Positions 16,749-25,794 of a DNA stretch of 64,000 bases are shown one piece after another. A program made the translations under genes and the position numbers. Position 1 is the stretch's first letter, and the number at the start of each line of letters is the position of its first letter. Origin of the DNA: Phycisphaerales bacterium (GTDB taxonomy: Bacteria; Planctomycetota; Phycisphaerae; Phycisphaerales; UBA1924); contig JADYYE010000168.1 of the NCBI GenBank assembly GCA_020853815.1, positions 34,297-98,296 of the forward strand, read 5' to 3'. Under the pieces are notes generated by a model. It did no database searches and was not told the DNA's origin. It worked only from the letters and a program-made list of their open reading frames with translations.

Positions 16749-18515
16749 ATGGCGACGACGACACCCACCACCGACACGCAACGCCTGGGCGCGCTCTTTG
16801 AGCTGGGCCTGGTCGTCGCCGAGCGCACGGCGCGCGGCGTGCGCGTGATCGAGGCCCGCACGCTCGGCGCGATCGCCGAGCTTCCCGCGGCGCTGGCCCA
16901 GCACCGCGTCCACCACCTGGTCCGCGTGCTCCCCGCCGCCGACACCGTCTGCCGCGCCTCGCGCGTGGACAACGCACAGCCCGCCGAGCTGCTCTCGGCC
17001 CTGGCGCTCCTGGGCGAGGCCTCCCTCCCCGAGGACGCGCCGGCCCATCGGCGTGCCGGCGGCGTGGTGCCCGATCTCTCGGCCGACGGCAAGCGCGGCG
17101 CGATCTTCACCGCGTGGATCACTCCCCCGCCCGAAGAGCCCGACCTTCCCGTCGAGGACGAGACGTTCATCGCCTCGGCGGCGGCGCTGGCCATGCTCCG
17201 CGCGCCATCGGGGCTCGCGGTGCTGTGCGACCGCGCGGGCGTGAGCATCGTCGCCTCGGGGCCCGATCGCCTGGCGGCCCGCGCGATCGTGGAAGACCCG
17301 ACGAATCCCGGCGCGATCGCGGCCCGCATCGCCGAGACGTGCCGGGCCGTGGGCGCGAACGCCGCGAGCGAGGTGGTCGATTCACGGGCGCACCTGCGGC
17401 TGGACGCGGCCTCGCGCGCGGCGCTGGCCGCGCGCGTCGAGGGGCTGGTGCCCGAGCAACGCTGGCTGGATCAGTACGGCGTGGCGATCGGGGCGGCGCT
17501 GGCCGCGCTCTCGCCCGATGCCGTGACGCGCTCGCTGGCGCAGCTGCGTGACCAGCCCCCGGCCGAGCGGCGCACCGCGCCGGAGCGATTCGCGGAGTGG
17601 GTCTCCGTTCCGCGGAACGCGCTGGTGGCGGGCATCGCGGCGGCGGCGCTGGTGATCCTGGCGCCGCTGGGGATCGCCGCGGCGCGGAGCGCGGTGCTCA
17701 AGAGCAAATCGGCGAACCTGGCGCAGGTCGACGAGCAGCGGGCGGCGCTCTCCAAGCAGGCCGCCATGTATCAACAGCTCGAGACGATGCGCTGGCCCAT
17801 GACCAAGTTGATTGGCGACATCTCGGCCGCCACGCCGCAGGGCGTGATCGTCGAGGTTCTCCGCCTCTCGCCCGAGCAGGGCATGATGATCAAGGGGACC
17901 GCCGACAGCCAGGAGGCTTTGGGCAAGCTGCAGTCTCACCTGAACCAGACCGGGCTGTTCGACAAGCTCAAGATTGATCGCGCGGTGTCGGGCTCTTCGG
18001 GTGTGGAGTTCGATATCTCCGCTAACGTGCTGAACCCGACGATTTATGTGAAGCCCGTCGACGACTTCGCGGAAAAGCCCCTGGCGGTGCGTCTCTACGG
18101 CGAGGCGGCCCGCAACGCGCCGATCGTGGCGACCGAGTCCGGCTCGTCGGATCGGCCACGCGAGAACGGCTCGGGCAACGGCGCGAGCGGCTCGCGTGAT
18201 TCCGGGCGTGATGTGGGGCGCGAGAGCGGGCGCGAGTCCTCGCGCGATTCACGTTCGCCCGCGCCGGCGGATTCGTCTCGTTCGTCGCGTCCGGCGTCGG
18301 GCTCGGGCCTGCCGAGCCTGTCCGACGTTCCGCCCGAGCTGACCGACGCGCAGATCGGCGCGATGGACCGGACCACCGCGATGAAGGAGATGGTGGCGCG
18401 CCGGCGCGCCTCGTCGGTGCAGGGGATCGATCCGGGCGTGAAGGCCCGCCTCGATACCGAGGTCACCAAGCTGCAGGAACGCATGAAGAACGCGGGAAGC
18501 GGGGGGACCACATGA
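16749..18515 (+). CDS. GspL/PilN-like inner-membrane assembly protein
   Basis: 588 residues. The N-terminal ~285 residues look like a degenerate PilM/GspL cytoplasmic domain (RVRVIEARTLGAIAELPAAL, LVRVLPAADTVCRA). A transmembrane helix lies at about 296-316 (LVAGIAAAALVILAPLGIAA), then a coiled segment LKSKSANLAQVDEQRAALSK and a PilN/GspL-like periplasmic ferredoxin fold (TPQGVIVEVLRLSPEQGMM). The C-terminus is a low-complexity Ser/Arg/Gly/Asp region followed by a helical end. Position between gspK and a gspM-like gene supports GspL. GspL connects GspE to the periplasmic part. The tail of about 190 residues is unusual for the family. Confidence 0.78.
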   Translation: MATTTPTTDTQRLGALFELGLVVAERTARGVRVIEARTLGAIAELPAALAQHRVHHLVRVLPAADTVCRASRVDNAQPAELLSALALLGEASLPEDAPAHRRAGGVVPDLSADGKRGAIFTAWITPPPEEPDLPVEDETFIASAAALAMLRAPSGLAVLCDRAGVSIVASGPDRLAARAIVEDPTNPGAIAARIAETCRAVGANAASEVVDSRAHLRLDAASRAALAARVEGLVPEQRWLDQYGVAIGAALAALSPDAVTRSLAQLRDQPPAERRTAPERFAEWVSVPRNALVAGIAAAALVILAPLGIAAARSAVLKSKSANLAQVDEQRAALSKQAAMYQQLETMRWPMTKLIGDISAATPQGVIVEVLRLSPEQGMMIKGTADSQEALGKLQSHLNQTGLFDKLKIDRAVSGSSGVEFDISANVLNPTIYVKPVDDFAEKPLAVRLYGEAARNAPIVATESGSSDRPRENGSGNGASGSRDSGRDVGRESGRESSRDSRSPAPADSSRSSRPASGSGLPSLSDVPPELTDAQIGAMDRTTAMKEMVARRRASSVQGIDPGVKARLDTEVTKLQERMKNAGSGGTT

Positions 18516-19120
18516 GTCTTTGGGCTCGCTTCAACTCGTGGCCAAGGGCCGCACGCTGGCTGGTCGTGTTCGTCGCGGCGCTCGGGGCGTATTTCCTGGT
18601 GGTGGAGCCGGCGCTGGATTCCACGCTGCGCCTGGGCGGGTCGGCGGACGCGCTCGAGTCCCGCCTGCGCGGGGCGTCGTCCTCGGACCAGGGCTTTGTC
18701 TCCGCGCTCGGGCAGGTGGAGAGCGGCGTGCAGCGCTTCGGAGCCGTCAATCTTCCCGTCGAATCCACCGCCGGCTCGGAGGCCTTCAACCGGCGCGTCG
18801 CGGAGATTCTCAAGGCCCACGGCGTGCGCGACAGCACCGCTACCGACCGCGAGGTTCCGGTCGCGTCGGGCCCGCTCACGCAGGTCTACACCGCCCAGAA
18901 CATGCGCCTCGACCGCCTTGTCAAGGACCTGCAGTTCGAGACCACGCCCGACAACGTCGCCCGGGTGATCGCCGACTTCGAGCGCGCCCCCGAGATCGTC
19001 GCGGTCTCGCGCGTGCAGATCACCAAGCTCCAGTCGGGGCGCGGCGTGCCGGCGGGCACGGTCCGCGCCAACATCACCGCCGAGGCGTGGAAGCTCTCCA
19101 GAAAGGGTCGTGGAAGGTGA
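18512..19120 (+). CDS. GspM/PilO-like inner-membrane assembly protein
   Basis: 202 residues starting in an ATGA overlap with the previous stop. One transmembrane helix is at residues 14-32 (ARWLVVFVAALGAYFLVV). A coiled-coil stretch and a ferredoxin-like periplasmic domain follow (RLDRLVKDLQFETTPDNVAR, FERAPEIVAVSRVQITKLQS), which is the GspM/PilO pattern. These proteins pair with GspL. The next gene starts inside its stop codon (GTGA). The assignment is from topology and operon order; sequence conservation in this family is low. Confidence 0.75.
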   Translation: MSLWARFNSWPRAARWLVVFVAALGAYFLVVEPALDSTLRLGGSADALESRLRGASSSDQGFVSALGQVESGVQRFGAVNLPVESTAGSEAFNRRVAEILKAHGVRDSTATDREVPVASGPLTQVYTAQNMRLDRLVKDLQFETTPDNVARVIADFERAPEIVAVSRVQITKLQSGRGVPAGTVRANITAEAWKLSRKGRGR

Positions 19121-19872
19121 GCCCCGTTCGTCCACATCAGGTTTCGCTGGGCGTGCTCTGGTCGCGGATGTCGCGCGCCGGACAGGCCGCGCTGGTCGTC
19201 ATCGTGCTCGCAGTCGCCGTGCTGGCGTTCCCGGTCATGGCGATGGTGGGCACGCTGCTGACGCCGGCGGCGTCGCCCTCCGCGGCACAGGACACGCGCC
19301 GGCAGGAGATGCTCAAGAAGTTCGAGGATTCGAGCGAGCGATCGCTGGCACAGACGAGCGGGCGATCGCTGTTCGTGATCCCCGCCGCCCCGCGCGCGCC
19401 GCGCAGCGACCCGCCGCCGACGGTGACGGACACGACGCCCAGGCCCCCCTCGAGCTACGGCGGGCCGGCGCTGGCGGCGATCATCAACGACACGGTGTGG
19501 TTCAGCGACGGCACGCGCCTGCGGGCGGGCCAGGACGCCGACAAGCCGCTGTCGGTCGTGAAGGTCGATCCGCCGTGGGGCGCGACGATCAAGTATCGCG
19601 GCGTGGATTTTCCGGTGACGCTGTTCGAGCGCGACAAGACGGTGATCCCGCCGCCGAAGCCCGTTGAGACCAAACCGGCTGAAGTCCCGCCCGGGGAAAC
19701 CAAACCCGGCGAGGCCAAACCCGGTGAAACCAAGCCGAGCGAGAGCAAGCCGAGCGAGAGCGCCGCGACGGACGCCAAACCCGAAGCCAAGCCCGAAACC
19801 AAGCCTGAAAGCAGCCCCGAGTCGACCCCCAACCAGCCCGCGCCCGCCACGCCGGCGACGACGCCCAAGTAA
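19117..19872 (+). CDS. GspC/PilP-like periplasmic linker protein
   Basis: 251 residues from a GTG at 19117 that overlaps the previous stop. Residues about 18-46 form a transmembrane helix (AALVVIVLAVAVLAFPVMAM). The region ALAAIINDTVWFSDGTRLRA to GATIKYRGVDFPVTLFE resembles the HR domain of GspC and PilP, which binds the secretin. The last ~70 residues are a Lys/Pro/Glu/Ser-rich repeat (units such as GETKPGEAKP and SESKPSES) with no fold. The order just before the secretin gene agrees with this role. A GspB-like protein is an alternative. Confidence 0.7.
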   Translation: MSPVRPHQVSLGVLWSRMSRAGQAALVVIVLAVAVLAFPVMAMVGTLLTPAASPSAAQDTRRQEMLKKFEDSSERSLAQTSGRSLFVIPAAPRAPRSDPPPTVTDTTPRPPSSYGGPALAAIINDTVWFSDGTRLRAGQDADKPLSVVKVDPPWGATIKYRGVDFPVTLFERDKTVIPPPKPVETKPAEVPPGETKPGEAKPGETKPSESKPSESAATDAKPEAKPETKPESSPESTPNQPAPATPATTPK

Positions 19873-19907
19873 ACCCAAGCCCGCAGGTTCAACCCCATAG
19901 GTTCATC

Positions 19908-22511
19908 ATGAATTCACGACCCATCGATCGTCGCATCCTGACCAAGGGCGTTGTCGTTCCCGCGCTGCTGGCGGCGTTGGCCGGCTCGGCCCTCGCGCAG
20001 GAGGCCCCGCCCGCCGCCGTTCCGGTTCCTGCAGCGCCAGCGCCGAGCGAGCCGCCCGTCGCGACGCCGCCCGCCGAACCCAAGCCCGAGAGAATCGACG
20101 CCGCCACCAACCGGCGCGTGCTCGACGGGCCGGACACCGTGCTGGCCTTCAAGAACGTAAAGGTGAGCGACGTGGTTCCGTTCATCGTGGAGGCGACGGG
20201 CAAGGTCGTGATGCCGCAGCCCGAGGTGATGACGCGCTCGATCACGGTGCTGAATGATCGACCGATCCCGCGCCAGCTGGCGCTGGACATGGTCATCATG
20301 GCGATGCACCAGATCGGGGTGGCGGTGGTGGAGGGCCCGACGATCATCACCCTGCGCGACATCAACGAGATCACGCGCCAGGACGTGCCCGTCGTGCCGG
20401 GCGACGAGTCGCTCCTGGAGCGCACCGACTATGGGTCGATCGTGCAGAAGGTCTACTCGATGCGCAATGCCAGCGCCAAAAACGTCGGCGAGCTCATCAA
20501 GGACAACGTGCCCGACTTCGCCAAGATCATGGTCGACGAGCAGTCCAACCAGCTCGCCGTGCTGGGCAACATCGGGCTCCTGCAGCGGCTGGAGAAGCTG
20601 ATCGCCTCGCTCGACATGCCCGCGGCGGCGTCGCTGGGGAGCGAGACCTTCCGCCTGCGCTACGCGGACGCCGAGCAGGTCGCGACCAACATCAAGGAGC
20701 TCTTCGCCGAGAGCCAGGCCCGCACCGGCAACCAGAACCAGCAACAGAACCCCTTCCAGAACTTCTTCAACCGCGGCGGCGGGAACAACAACCAGCAGGG
20801 CGGGCGCGGCACGCGCGGGAACCAGAACCAGCAGGGCGGCGGCGGCGCGACCGGCACCGACATCGCCACCAGCGCCAACCTCCGCGTCACCGCCAACACG
20901 CAGCAGAACTCGGTCACGGTGCTCGCGGAGCGACCGATCCTCGACCAGATCCGCACGCAGATCGACCAGTTCTGGGACAAGCCTCTTCCCGACGAGGCGG
21001 TCGTGCCGCGCGTCTACGACCTCAAGAACTCCGACCCGATCAAGGTCCGCGACCTGCTCGAGGGCCTCTTCGGCAAGGGCACGACGACCACGCAGGGCAA
21101 CAACACCACGACGGCCCAGGGCGTGGGGCGGCTCGCGGGCCAGTTCTCGTTCCAGGCGATCCCGGAATCGGGGCGGCTCGTCGTGGTCGCCAAGAGCCCG
21201 GACAACCTGGCCGTCATCGACAAGATCATCCAGGACCTCGACCAGCCGCAGTCGATCGGACTGCCCGAGGTCGTCGAGCTCAAGCACGCCAACGCCGAGG
21301 ACCTGGCCGAGCAGCTCAACACGCTCCTGGCGCAGGACGGCACGCTGGCGCAGATCCGTCGCTCGGAGAGCGGCCTGTCGGAGAGCACGCTTACCACCAG
21401 CCCCTTCGCTCAGGACGCCGCCACGACGACGGCGAATCAGAACACCCAGAACAACGCGACGACCAGCGCGTCGAACATCCAGTTCTGGTGGCAGCGATCG
21501 CGCCCGCCGACCGACAAGGCCGGCGCGTCGAACCTGGTCGGCGCGATCCGCATCGTGCCGGTGTGGCGCCAGAACGCGCTGCTCGTGCTCGCGCCGCCGG
21601 AGTATCGCGCGTCGGTCTCGCAGCTGATCGGGCAGCTGGATCGCCCCGGGCGTCAGGTGCTGATCTCGGCGGTGGTCGCGGAGATGTCCAGCGACGACGC
21701 GACGGCGCTGGGCCTGCGCTGGTCGAGCTCCGCCATCACGCCCACCAACCCCGACAACGCGATCCAGTTCGGCACCGACCAGGACCGCTCGGGCTTCATC
21801 GGATCGCTCTTCAATTCGTCGGTGCTCGACGTCAACATGAACGTAAACGTGCTGCTCCAGGCGCTGTCGGAGAAGACCGACGTGCAGATCCTGTCCGAGC
21901 CCAAGATCTTCACCAGCGACAACCAGGAGGCCGAGTTCTTCGACGGGCAGGACATCCCGTTCGTCACCGACTCGCAGACCAACAACAACGGCAACCTGGT
22001 GCAGAGCTTCGACTACCGGGCCGTGGGCATCCAGCTCCGCATCAGGCCGCGCATCGCCAACAACAAGGACGTCGACGTCCGCGTCAATCTGGAGCTCTCG
22101 TCGATCGTTCCGGGCGAGACGCTCTTCGGCGGGTTCGTGGTCGATCGGCGCGAGACGACCACGCAGCTCATCCTCCGCGACGGGCAGACCGTGGTGATCT
22201 CGGGCATCATCCGCAAGGAAGACTCCGACATCACGCGCAAGGTGCCGCTCCTGGGCGACATCCCGCTCCTGGGCGCGCTCTTCACGTCCAAGGAAAAGAG
22301 CGTCAAGAGCACGGAGCTCCTGGTCTTCATCACGCCGATCGTGGTCGAGAACCCCGAGGAGCGGCAGAAGCTCAACGAGCCGTACCAGGATCGCCTGAAT
22401 CAGATGCGACTGCGCCTGCAGGATCCCGAAAAGGAAGGCAAGGGCGCGGAAGAATCGGGCGAGAGCAAGCCCAAGAAGAAGACCGCGCAGGACTTCGGCT
22501 ACGACGGATGA
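19908..22511 (+). CDS. gspD: Type II secretion outer-membrane secretin GspD
   Basis: 867 residues. Signal peptide at residues 1-30 (ending ALAQE), then a Pro/Ala linker. The N0 domain is at about 80-150 (VLAFKNVKVSDVVPFIVEAT), followed by N1-N3 with a Gln/Asn/Gly-rich insertion at about 272-318 (NQNQQQNPFQNF and following). The secretin core begins at QVLISAVVAEMSSDDATALG (near 580) and includes ILSEPKIFTSDNQEAEFFDG and the signature VPLLGDIPLLGALFTSKEK near the end. GspD forms the outer-membrane channel. The start at 19908 follows gspC by 35 bases. The family is certain; the Q/N-rich insertion is unusual in size. Confidence 0.94.
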   Translation: MNSRPIDRRILTKGVVVPALLAALAGSALAQEAPPAAVPVPAAPAPSEPPVATPPAEPKPERIDAATNRRVLDGPDTVLAFKNVKVSDVVPFIVEATGKVVMPQPEVMTRSITVLNDRPIPRQLALDMVIMAMHQIGVAVVEGPTIITLRDINEITRQDVPVVPGDESLLERTDYGSIVQKVYSMRNASAKNVGELIKDNVPDFAKIMVDEQSNQLAVLGNIGLLQRLEKLIASLDMPAAASLGSETFRLRYADAEQVATNIKELFAESQARTGNQNQQQNPFQNFFNRGGGNNNQQGGRGTRGNQNQQGGGGATGTDIATSANLRVTANTQQNSVTVLAERPILDQIRTQIDQFWDKPLPDEAVVPRVYDLKNSDPIKVRDLLEGLFGKGTTTTQGNNTTTAQGVGRLAGQFSFQAIPESGRLVVVAKSPDNLAVIDKIIQDLDQPQSIGLPEVVELKHANAEDLAEQLNTLLAQDGTLAQIRRSESGLSESTLTTSPFAQDAATTTANQNTQNNATTSASNIQFWWQRSRPPTDKAGASNLVGAIRIVPVWRQNALLVLAPPEYRASVSQLIGQLDRPGRQVLISAVVAEMSSDDATALGLRWSSSAITPTNPDNAIQFGTDQDRSGFIGSLFNSSVLDVNMNVNVLLQALSEKTDVQILSEPKIFTSDNQEAEFFDGQDIPFVTDSQTNNNGNLVQSFDYRAVGIQLRIRPRIANNKDVDVRVNLELSSIVPGETLFGGFVVDRRETTTQLILRDGQTVVISGIIRKEDSDITRKVPLLGDIPLLGALFTSKEKSVKSTELLVFITPIVVENPEERQKLNEPYQDRLNQMRLRLQDPEKEGKGAEESGESKPKKKTAQDFGYDG

Positions 22512-22518
22512 ACGCGTG

Positions 22519-23928
22519 ATGCGACGCTCCAACCAACCTCGACTTCCTCTCGTGGCCGCGCTGGCCGCGATGCAGACCGCCGTGGGGTGCGTGACGGTGC
22601 GCTCCGAGCCAACGCCCCGCGAGTCCACACTCCATCCGCGAATCGTTCCGGCATCGCCCGAGTCCAGCCAGCCCCCACCCAATCTGCCCACGGGAACAGA
22701 GCCGCCCGTCCAGCCGGGCGCGCCCGTCGCGCGCCCCGTGCCGCCCACCTCAAGCGCCATGCTTCGTTTCTCGATCTTCCCACTGGGCACGATCGAGTAC
22801 GACGGGCAGGTGCTGCCGCTGGTGTCGCCCGACGCTCGCTTCGTTGTGGTCCAGGCGGGCCTGGCGCCGACGTGGCCGACGCTGCTGGCGCTCGACAACG
22901 CGGTCCCCGCGATCACGACCAGGCTCGTCGTGTACCAGGTGGAGAAGACCGGCCTGTCGCCCCTGCAACTCCCGGTGCTCCCCGAGGGCGCGATCCTCGG
23001 GCGCTCGTGCGACGCGGAGGGCTTCCTGATCGAGCAGCCGCGGGCCGACGGCACGCGCGCGATCGCCAAGGTCGCGTGGACCTCGGGACGCGTCGAGTGG
23101 CTCGCGGATTCGCCCGCGATCAACGCCCACGGCGTGCTGTCGCAGGCGGGCGACCTGGCCTACACCACGCGGAAGAAGGGGAGCCCAAAGGCCGACCTGG
23201 TGATCCGCACGCGCGACGGCAAGCTCCGCGTTCGGCCCGCCGGCGACGTCGGATATCTCTTCCCGGTCTACGCGGGCGAGCCCAAGACGCTCTTCACGCT
23301 CGCGCGCTCGCAGGGCGGCATCGACCTTGTCGCGCTCCGCGACGCGCCCACTTCCGACGCCGACACCGCCATCGCCCCGGTGATCGCCACGCGCTCGCTC
23401 TCGCTCTCGTCCGATCCGGCGCTGGCGTATCAATGCACCGCGGCGTTGCAGGTTCCGCCGCCACACGCGATCGCGCTGCAAGCAAGCGGCGCGGGCTCCG
23501 CGTCCGATCCCGCGATTCCCTCCATGCCGGGCGCGATCGTCGGCGCGGGCGGCACGCCCCTCTCGCTCTTTGTGCCCGACCTTGGGCGCACGGCGGAGTT
23601 TGACCTGGCGTCGGGCTCGTGGAACCCGCTGAGCGAGAAGTCGATCGCCGCGGTGCGCTCGCCGATCGCCGATCATCCCGGCCTGTTCGTCGCGGTCCCC
23701 GAGGGGCTGGTCTTCACGCCCACGGCGGACCATCGCGCGCCGGCGCCCGCTCGCCCCGCGATGGCGCGGCTGCTCGACACGCCGTATGTCCCACGCGCGA
23801 CCGCGAACCCCGACCTGCCTCTGATCGTGTTCGGCCCGGCAGGCCCGACCAAGCTCACGGTGATGGGCGTCGGCCTCCCGCCCGCTGAAACCCCGGCGCC
23901 AGAGAACAAGCCGCCAGAGAACAAGTAG
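22519..23928 (+). CDS. Putative lipoprotein with propeller-like repeats, last gene of the gsp operon
   Basis: 469 residues from the ATG at 22519, 7 bases after the gspD stop; a GTG immediately upstream is also in frame. The N-terminus LPLVAALAAMQTAVGCVTVR has a lipobox-like AVGC, so a lipoprotein is likely. After a Pro-rich tether, the body has strand-like blocks such as VLPLVSPDARFVVVQAGLAP, SGRVEWLADSPAINAHGVLS and VGYLFPVYAGEPKTLFTLA, which recall TolB/WD-like beta-propellers. I do not recognise a family. The tail is Pro/Glu/Asn-rich (ENKPPENK). Co-transcription with gspD suggests an accessory, possibly pilotin-like, role; that is inference. Confidence 0.7.
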   Translation: MRRSNQPRLPLVAALAAMQTAVGCVTVRSEPTPRESTLHPRIVPASPESSQPPPNLPTGTEPPVQPGAPVARPVPPTSSAMLRFSIFPLGTIEYDGQVLPLVSPDARFVVVQAGLAPTWPTLLALDNAVPAITTRLVVYQVEKTGLSPLQLPVLPEGAILGRSCDAEGFLIEQPRADGTRAIAKVAWTSGRVEWLADSPAINAHGVLSQAGDLAYTTRKKGSPKADLVIRTRDGKLRVRPAGDVGYLFPVYAGEPKTLFTLARSQGGIDLVALRDAPTSDADTAIAPVIATRSLSLSSDPALAYQCTAALQVPPPHAIALQASGAGSASDPAIPSMPGAIVGAGGTPLSLFVPDLGRTAEFDLASGSWNPLSEKSIAAVRSPIADHPGLFVAVPEGLVFTPTADHRAPAPARPAMARLLDTPYVPRATANPDLPLIVFGPAGPTKLTVMGVGLPPAETPAPENKPPENK

Positions 23929-24256
23929 ACCGCGCCACGGGGAATCGCGATTCCCGGTCCAGCCCGGGCACGCGCCGAGTTCATGCTTGATATTGGTCTC
24001 CGCGATCCTTGCGAGCCGGCGGGGTGGAGGTTGACCTCGTTTGCCGTGGTCCTTGCTCTTTGTCGCTGCACCAGCGCCCAATAACGCGGAGCATCCTTCC
24101 GCCCGTGCCGCCTGTTCCGGCACAGGGCGCACACGCGGCGCGGCGCACGCGCACGCTCCCTGTTTTCATGGTGTTTGCCCCCGGTCAATCTCACGGTTGT
24201 GGTGAGTCGGTCGCTTTGGCCGGCTCGACACCATTACAGACTTGGAGGACAGAGAC
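23929..24256. other. Intergenic region with a perfect 16-base palindrome
   Basis: It follows the end of the gsp operon. GGGAATCGCGATTCCC at 23940-23955 is a perfect palindrome 11 bases after the stop codon. It has no loop and no T run, so it could be a protein-binding site rather than a terminator. The remaining 300 bases hold the promoter of the 24257 gene, which I could not localise. No RNA gene was recognised. Confidence 0.45.
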
Positions 24257-24790
24257 ATGAACGCGATGATCAAGCTTGGCGTGGTTGGTGCGGCGGCGAT
24301 GGCTTCGGCGGCGAGCGCGGCGATCTACATCGGTCAGCCGCTCTACGTCCCCGCCGGGCACGAGGCCGTCGTCACCTTCCACTCCTCCGACGCCGGCTGG
24401 ACCGGTGACGTGTACTGGATGGGAGGTGATCAGGAGCGCGAGGGCCTCGGCCAGTGGCTCTTCAACAACCACGCGTCGTCGCCCGGCGACAGCATCAGCC
24501 TCGGCGTCTTCGAGAACCAGACACCCCTCTACTTCGCCTATGACATCACCAGCGGCGAGCTCAACACCTACCGCATGACCGACGAGGTTGAGATCATGCA
24601 GTTCGCCTACGAGGACATCGCCCCGGGTCACTTCCGCATGCGGATCGAGGACATCAAGCTCCCCAACGGCGATATGGACTACAACGACTGCATGTTTGAC
24701 GTCCGCTTCTACAACACCCCCGCGCCCGGCGCTGTGACGCTTGGCGGCATGGGTCTTCTTCTCGGCTTCCGTCGCCGCCGCGCTTCGTAA
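24257..24790 (+). CDS. DUF4114-like exported protein with C-terminal PAPGA sorting tail
   Basis: 177 residues from the ATG at 24257, with GGAGG eight bases upstream. Residues 1-20 are a short signal peptide (ending ASAAI). The domain contains VTFHSSDAGWTGDVYWMGGD and PNGDMDYNDCMFDVRF; the DxDYNDxxF signature is that of DUF4114. The C-terminus NTPAPGAVTLGGMGLLLGF is followed by RRRR-type residues (RRRRAS). That is the tripartite PEP-CTERM architecture with PAP in place of PEP. It is therefore a candidate substrate for the exosortase at 47779-49731. Alone, with its own terminator. Confidence 0.83.
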   Translation: MNAMIKLGVVGAAAMASAASAAIYIGQPLYVPAGHEAVVTFHSSDAGWTGDVYWMGGDQEREGLGQWLFNNHASSPGDSISLGVFENQTPLYFAYDITSGELNTYRMTDEVEIMQFAYEDIAPGHFRMRIEDIKLPNGDMDYNDCMFDVRFYNTPAPGAVTLGGMGLLLGFRRRRAS

Positions 24791-24811
24791 CGAGGCGTAG
24801 CGAGCGTGCCC

Positions 24812-24853
24812 GCGGCCTGTCCGACTCGACCCGGACGGGCCGTTTTCCTTTTT
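24812..24853 (+). terminator. Rho-independent terminator
   Basis: CGGCCTGTCCG (24812-24822), a seven- to eight-base loop and CGGACGGGCCG (24832-24842) with one G:T pair, followed by TTTTCCTTTTT. It is 22 bases after the stop of the PAPGA-tailed gene. Confidence 0.8.
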
Positions 24854-25048
24854 GCATCGCGCGCCGTGCGAGGGATCCGCTCGCGGCACATCATCGAGAG
24901 ATTCTCCATCGCGCAAGGTCGGATTCGCCCCGAGCCGCGCAACCTGGTTGGGCGCGCGGCGAGCTCCCGACCCGGGCCTTTCTCGCGGACTCGTCAGGTT
25001 CGGCGTCCAAACGCGTGGACGCGAGAGTGACTCTCGTCGCACGGGTTG

Positions 25049-25654
25049 TTACTGGGCCGTCACGGCGTTCACGACCACAACAGCCGCCCGCGCCCGGCGC
25101 CGACGCCGGATGATCGCGATCGTCATCGCGACGATCGCGATGAGCAGCAATCCCGCTGCGATCGGAACCACGATCGACAGAATCGAGAGGATCGTCGCGC
25201 CGAGTGTTTCCACGCTCGCGATGATGGGATTGCCCAGGCCCGCCGTGCTCGCGGTCGATGCGACGCGCGTCGTTGCGCCCAGCAGCTTTACGCCGCCGGC
25301 GATCGTTCCGCCCACCGCGCCGCCCGCGGCCAGCGTGCCCGCCCAGCCGATCAGGGGCTGCGCCGCGTCGAGCTGCGTCGCCATCGCCAGCGTTCCCACC
25401 GCGATGGCGCACGGGGCGGCCAGCACATCGACCGCGTGATCGACCCACGGGATGTGTCCAGCGCCGACCTCGAGCACCGACGCCACGCCGAACGCCACCA
25501 GCGCCGGCCAACTGGAAACCCAGTCAAAGCCGTGCGCGAGATTGACCCAGCCGAACTTGGCGGCGGCGGATAGAAGCAGCATGGGCAGAAAGACCCGCAG
25601 CCCGCACGCCGCGGAAAGCCCCACACCCACGCATATCGCGATCACAAAGTCCAT
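25049..25654 (-). CDS. DUF4126 family membrane protein
   Basis: 201 residues from the ATG ending at 25654, with GGAG seven bases upstream on the minus strand. Hydrophobic helices are at about 2-22 (FVIAICVGVGLSAACGLRVF), 45-60, 66-88, 100-120 and 160-185. The motifs SAACGLRVFLPMLLLS, GHIPWVDHAVDVLAAP and IAGGVKLLGATTRVASTAST match the DUF4126 family. The C-terminus has an Arg cluster (IIRRRRRARA) and a short hydrophobic end. Function unknown in the family. Divergent from the hydrolase gene at 25795. Confidence 0.82.
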   Translation of the reverse strand: MDFVIAICVGVGLSAACGLRVFLPMLLLSAAAKFGWVNLAHGFDWVSSWPALVAFGVASVLEVGAGHIPWVDHAVDVLAAPCAIAVGTLAMATQLDAAQPLIGWAGTLAAGGAVGGTIAGGVKLLGATTRVASTASTAGLGNPIIASVETLGATILSILSIVVPIAAGLLLIAIVAMTIAIIRRRRRARAAVVVVNAVTAQ

Positions 25655-25742
25655 TCGACGCTCCTGCCCACTCATTGGGCTTGGGCGGGTCGGCGTTTCA
25701 TGCACCGATCGCGGGCCGAACGCGGTAAAGTGAATGCTCTTC

Positions 25743-25770
25743 GTGGCACGGACCCGTCTTCGGGTCCGTG
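25743..25770 (+). repeat. REP-like hairpin D
   Basis: CGTGG, then CACGGACCCG (25747-25756), loop TCTT, CGGGTCCGTG (25761-25770), a perfect 10-bp stem. The identical palindrome recurs at 60930-60953. It lies in the divergent region between the DUF4126 and hydrolase genes, 25 bases before the hydrolase start codon, so it could affect translation of that mRNA. Confidence 0.8.
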
Positions 25771-25794
25771 TGCTTGTGCCCAAGGAAGGCGACG

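Noticed and set aside
19914..23123. A 1069-codon minus-strand frame opposite the secretin
   Set aside because: Same codon-bias shadow. The secretin on the plus strand has all family motifs.
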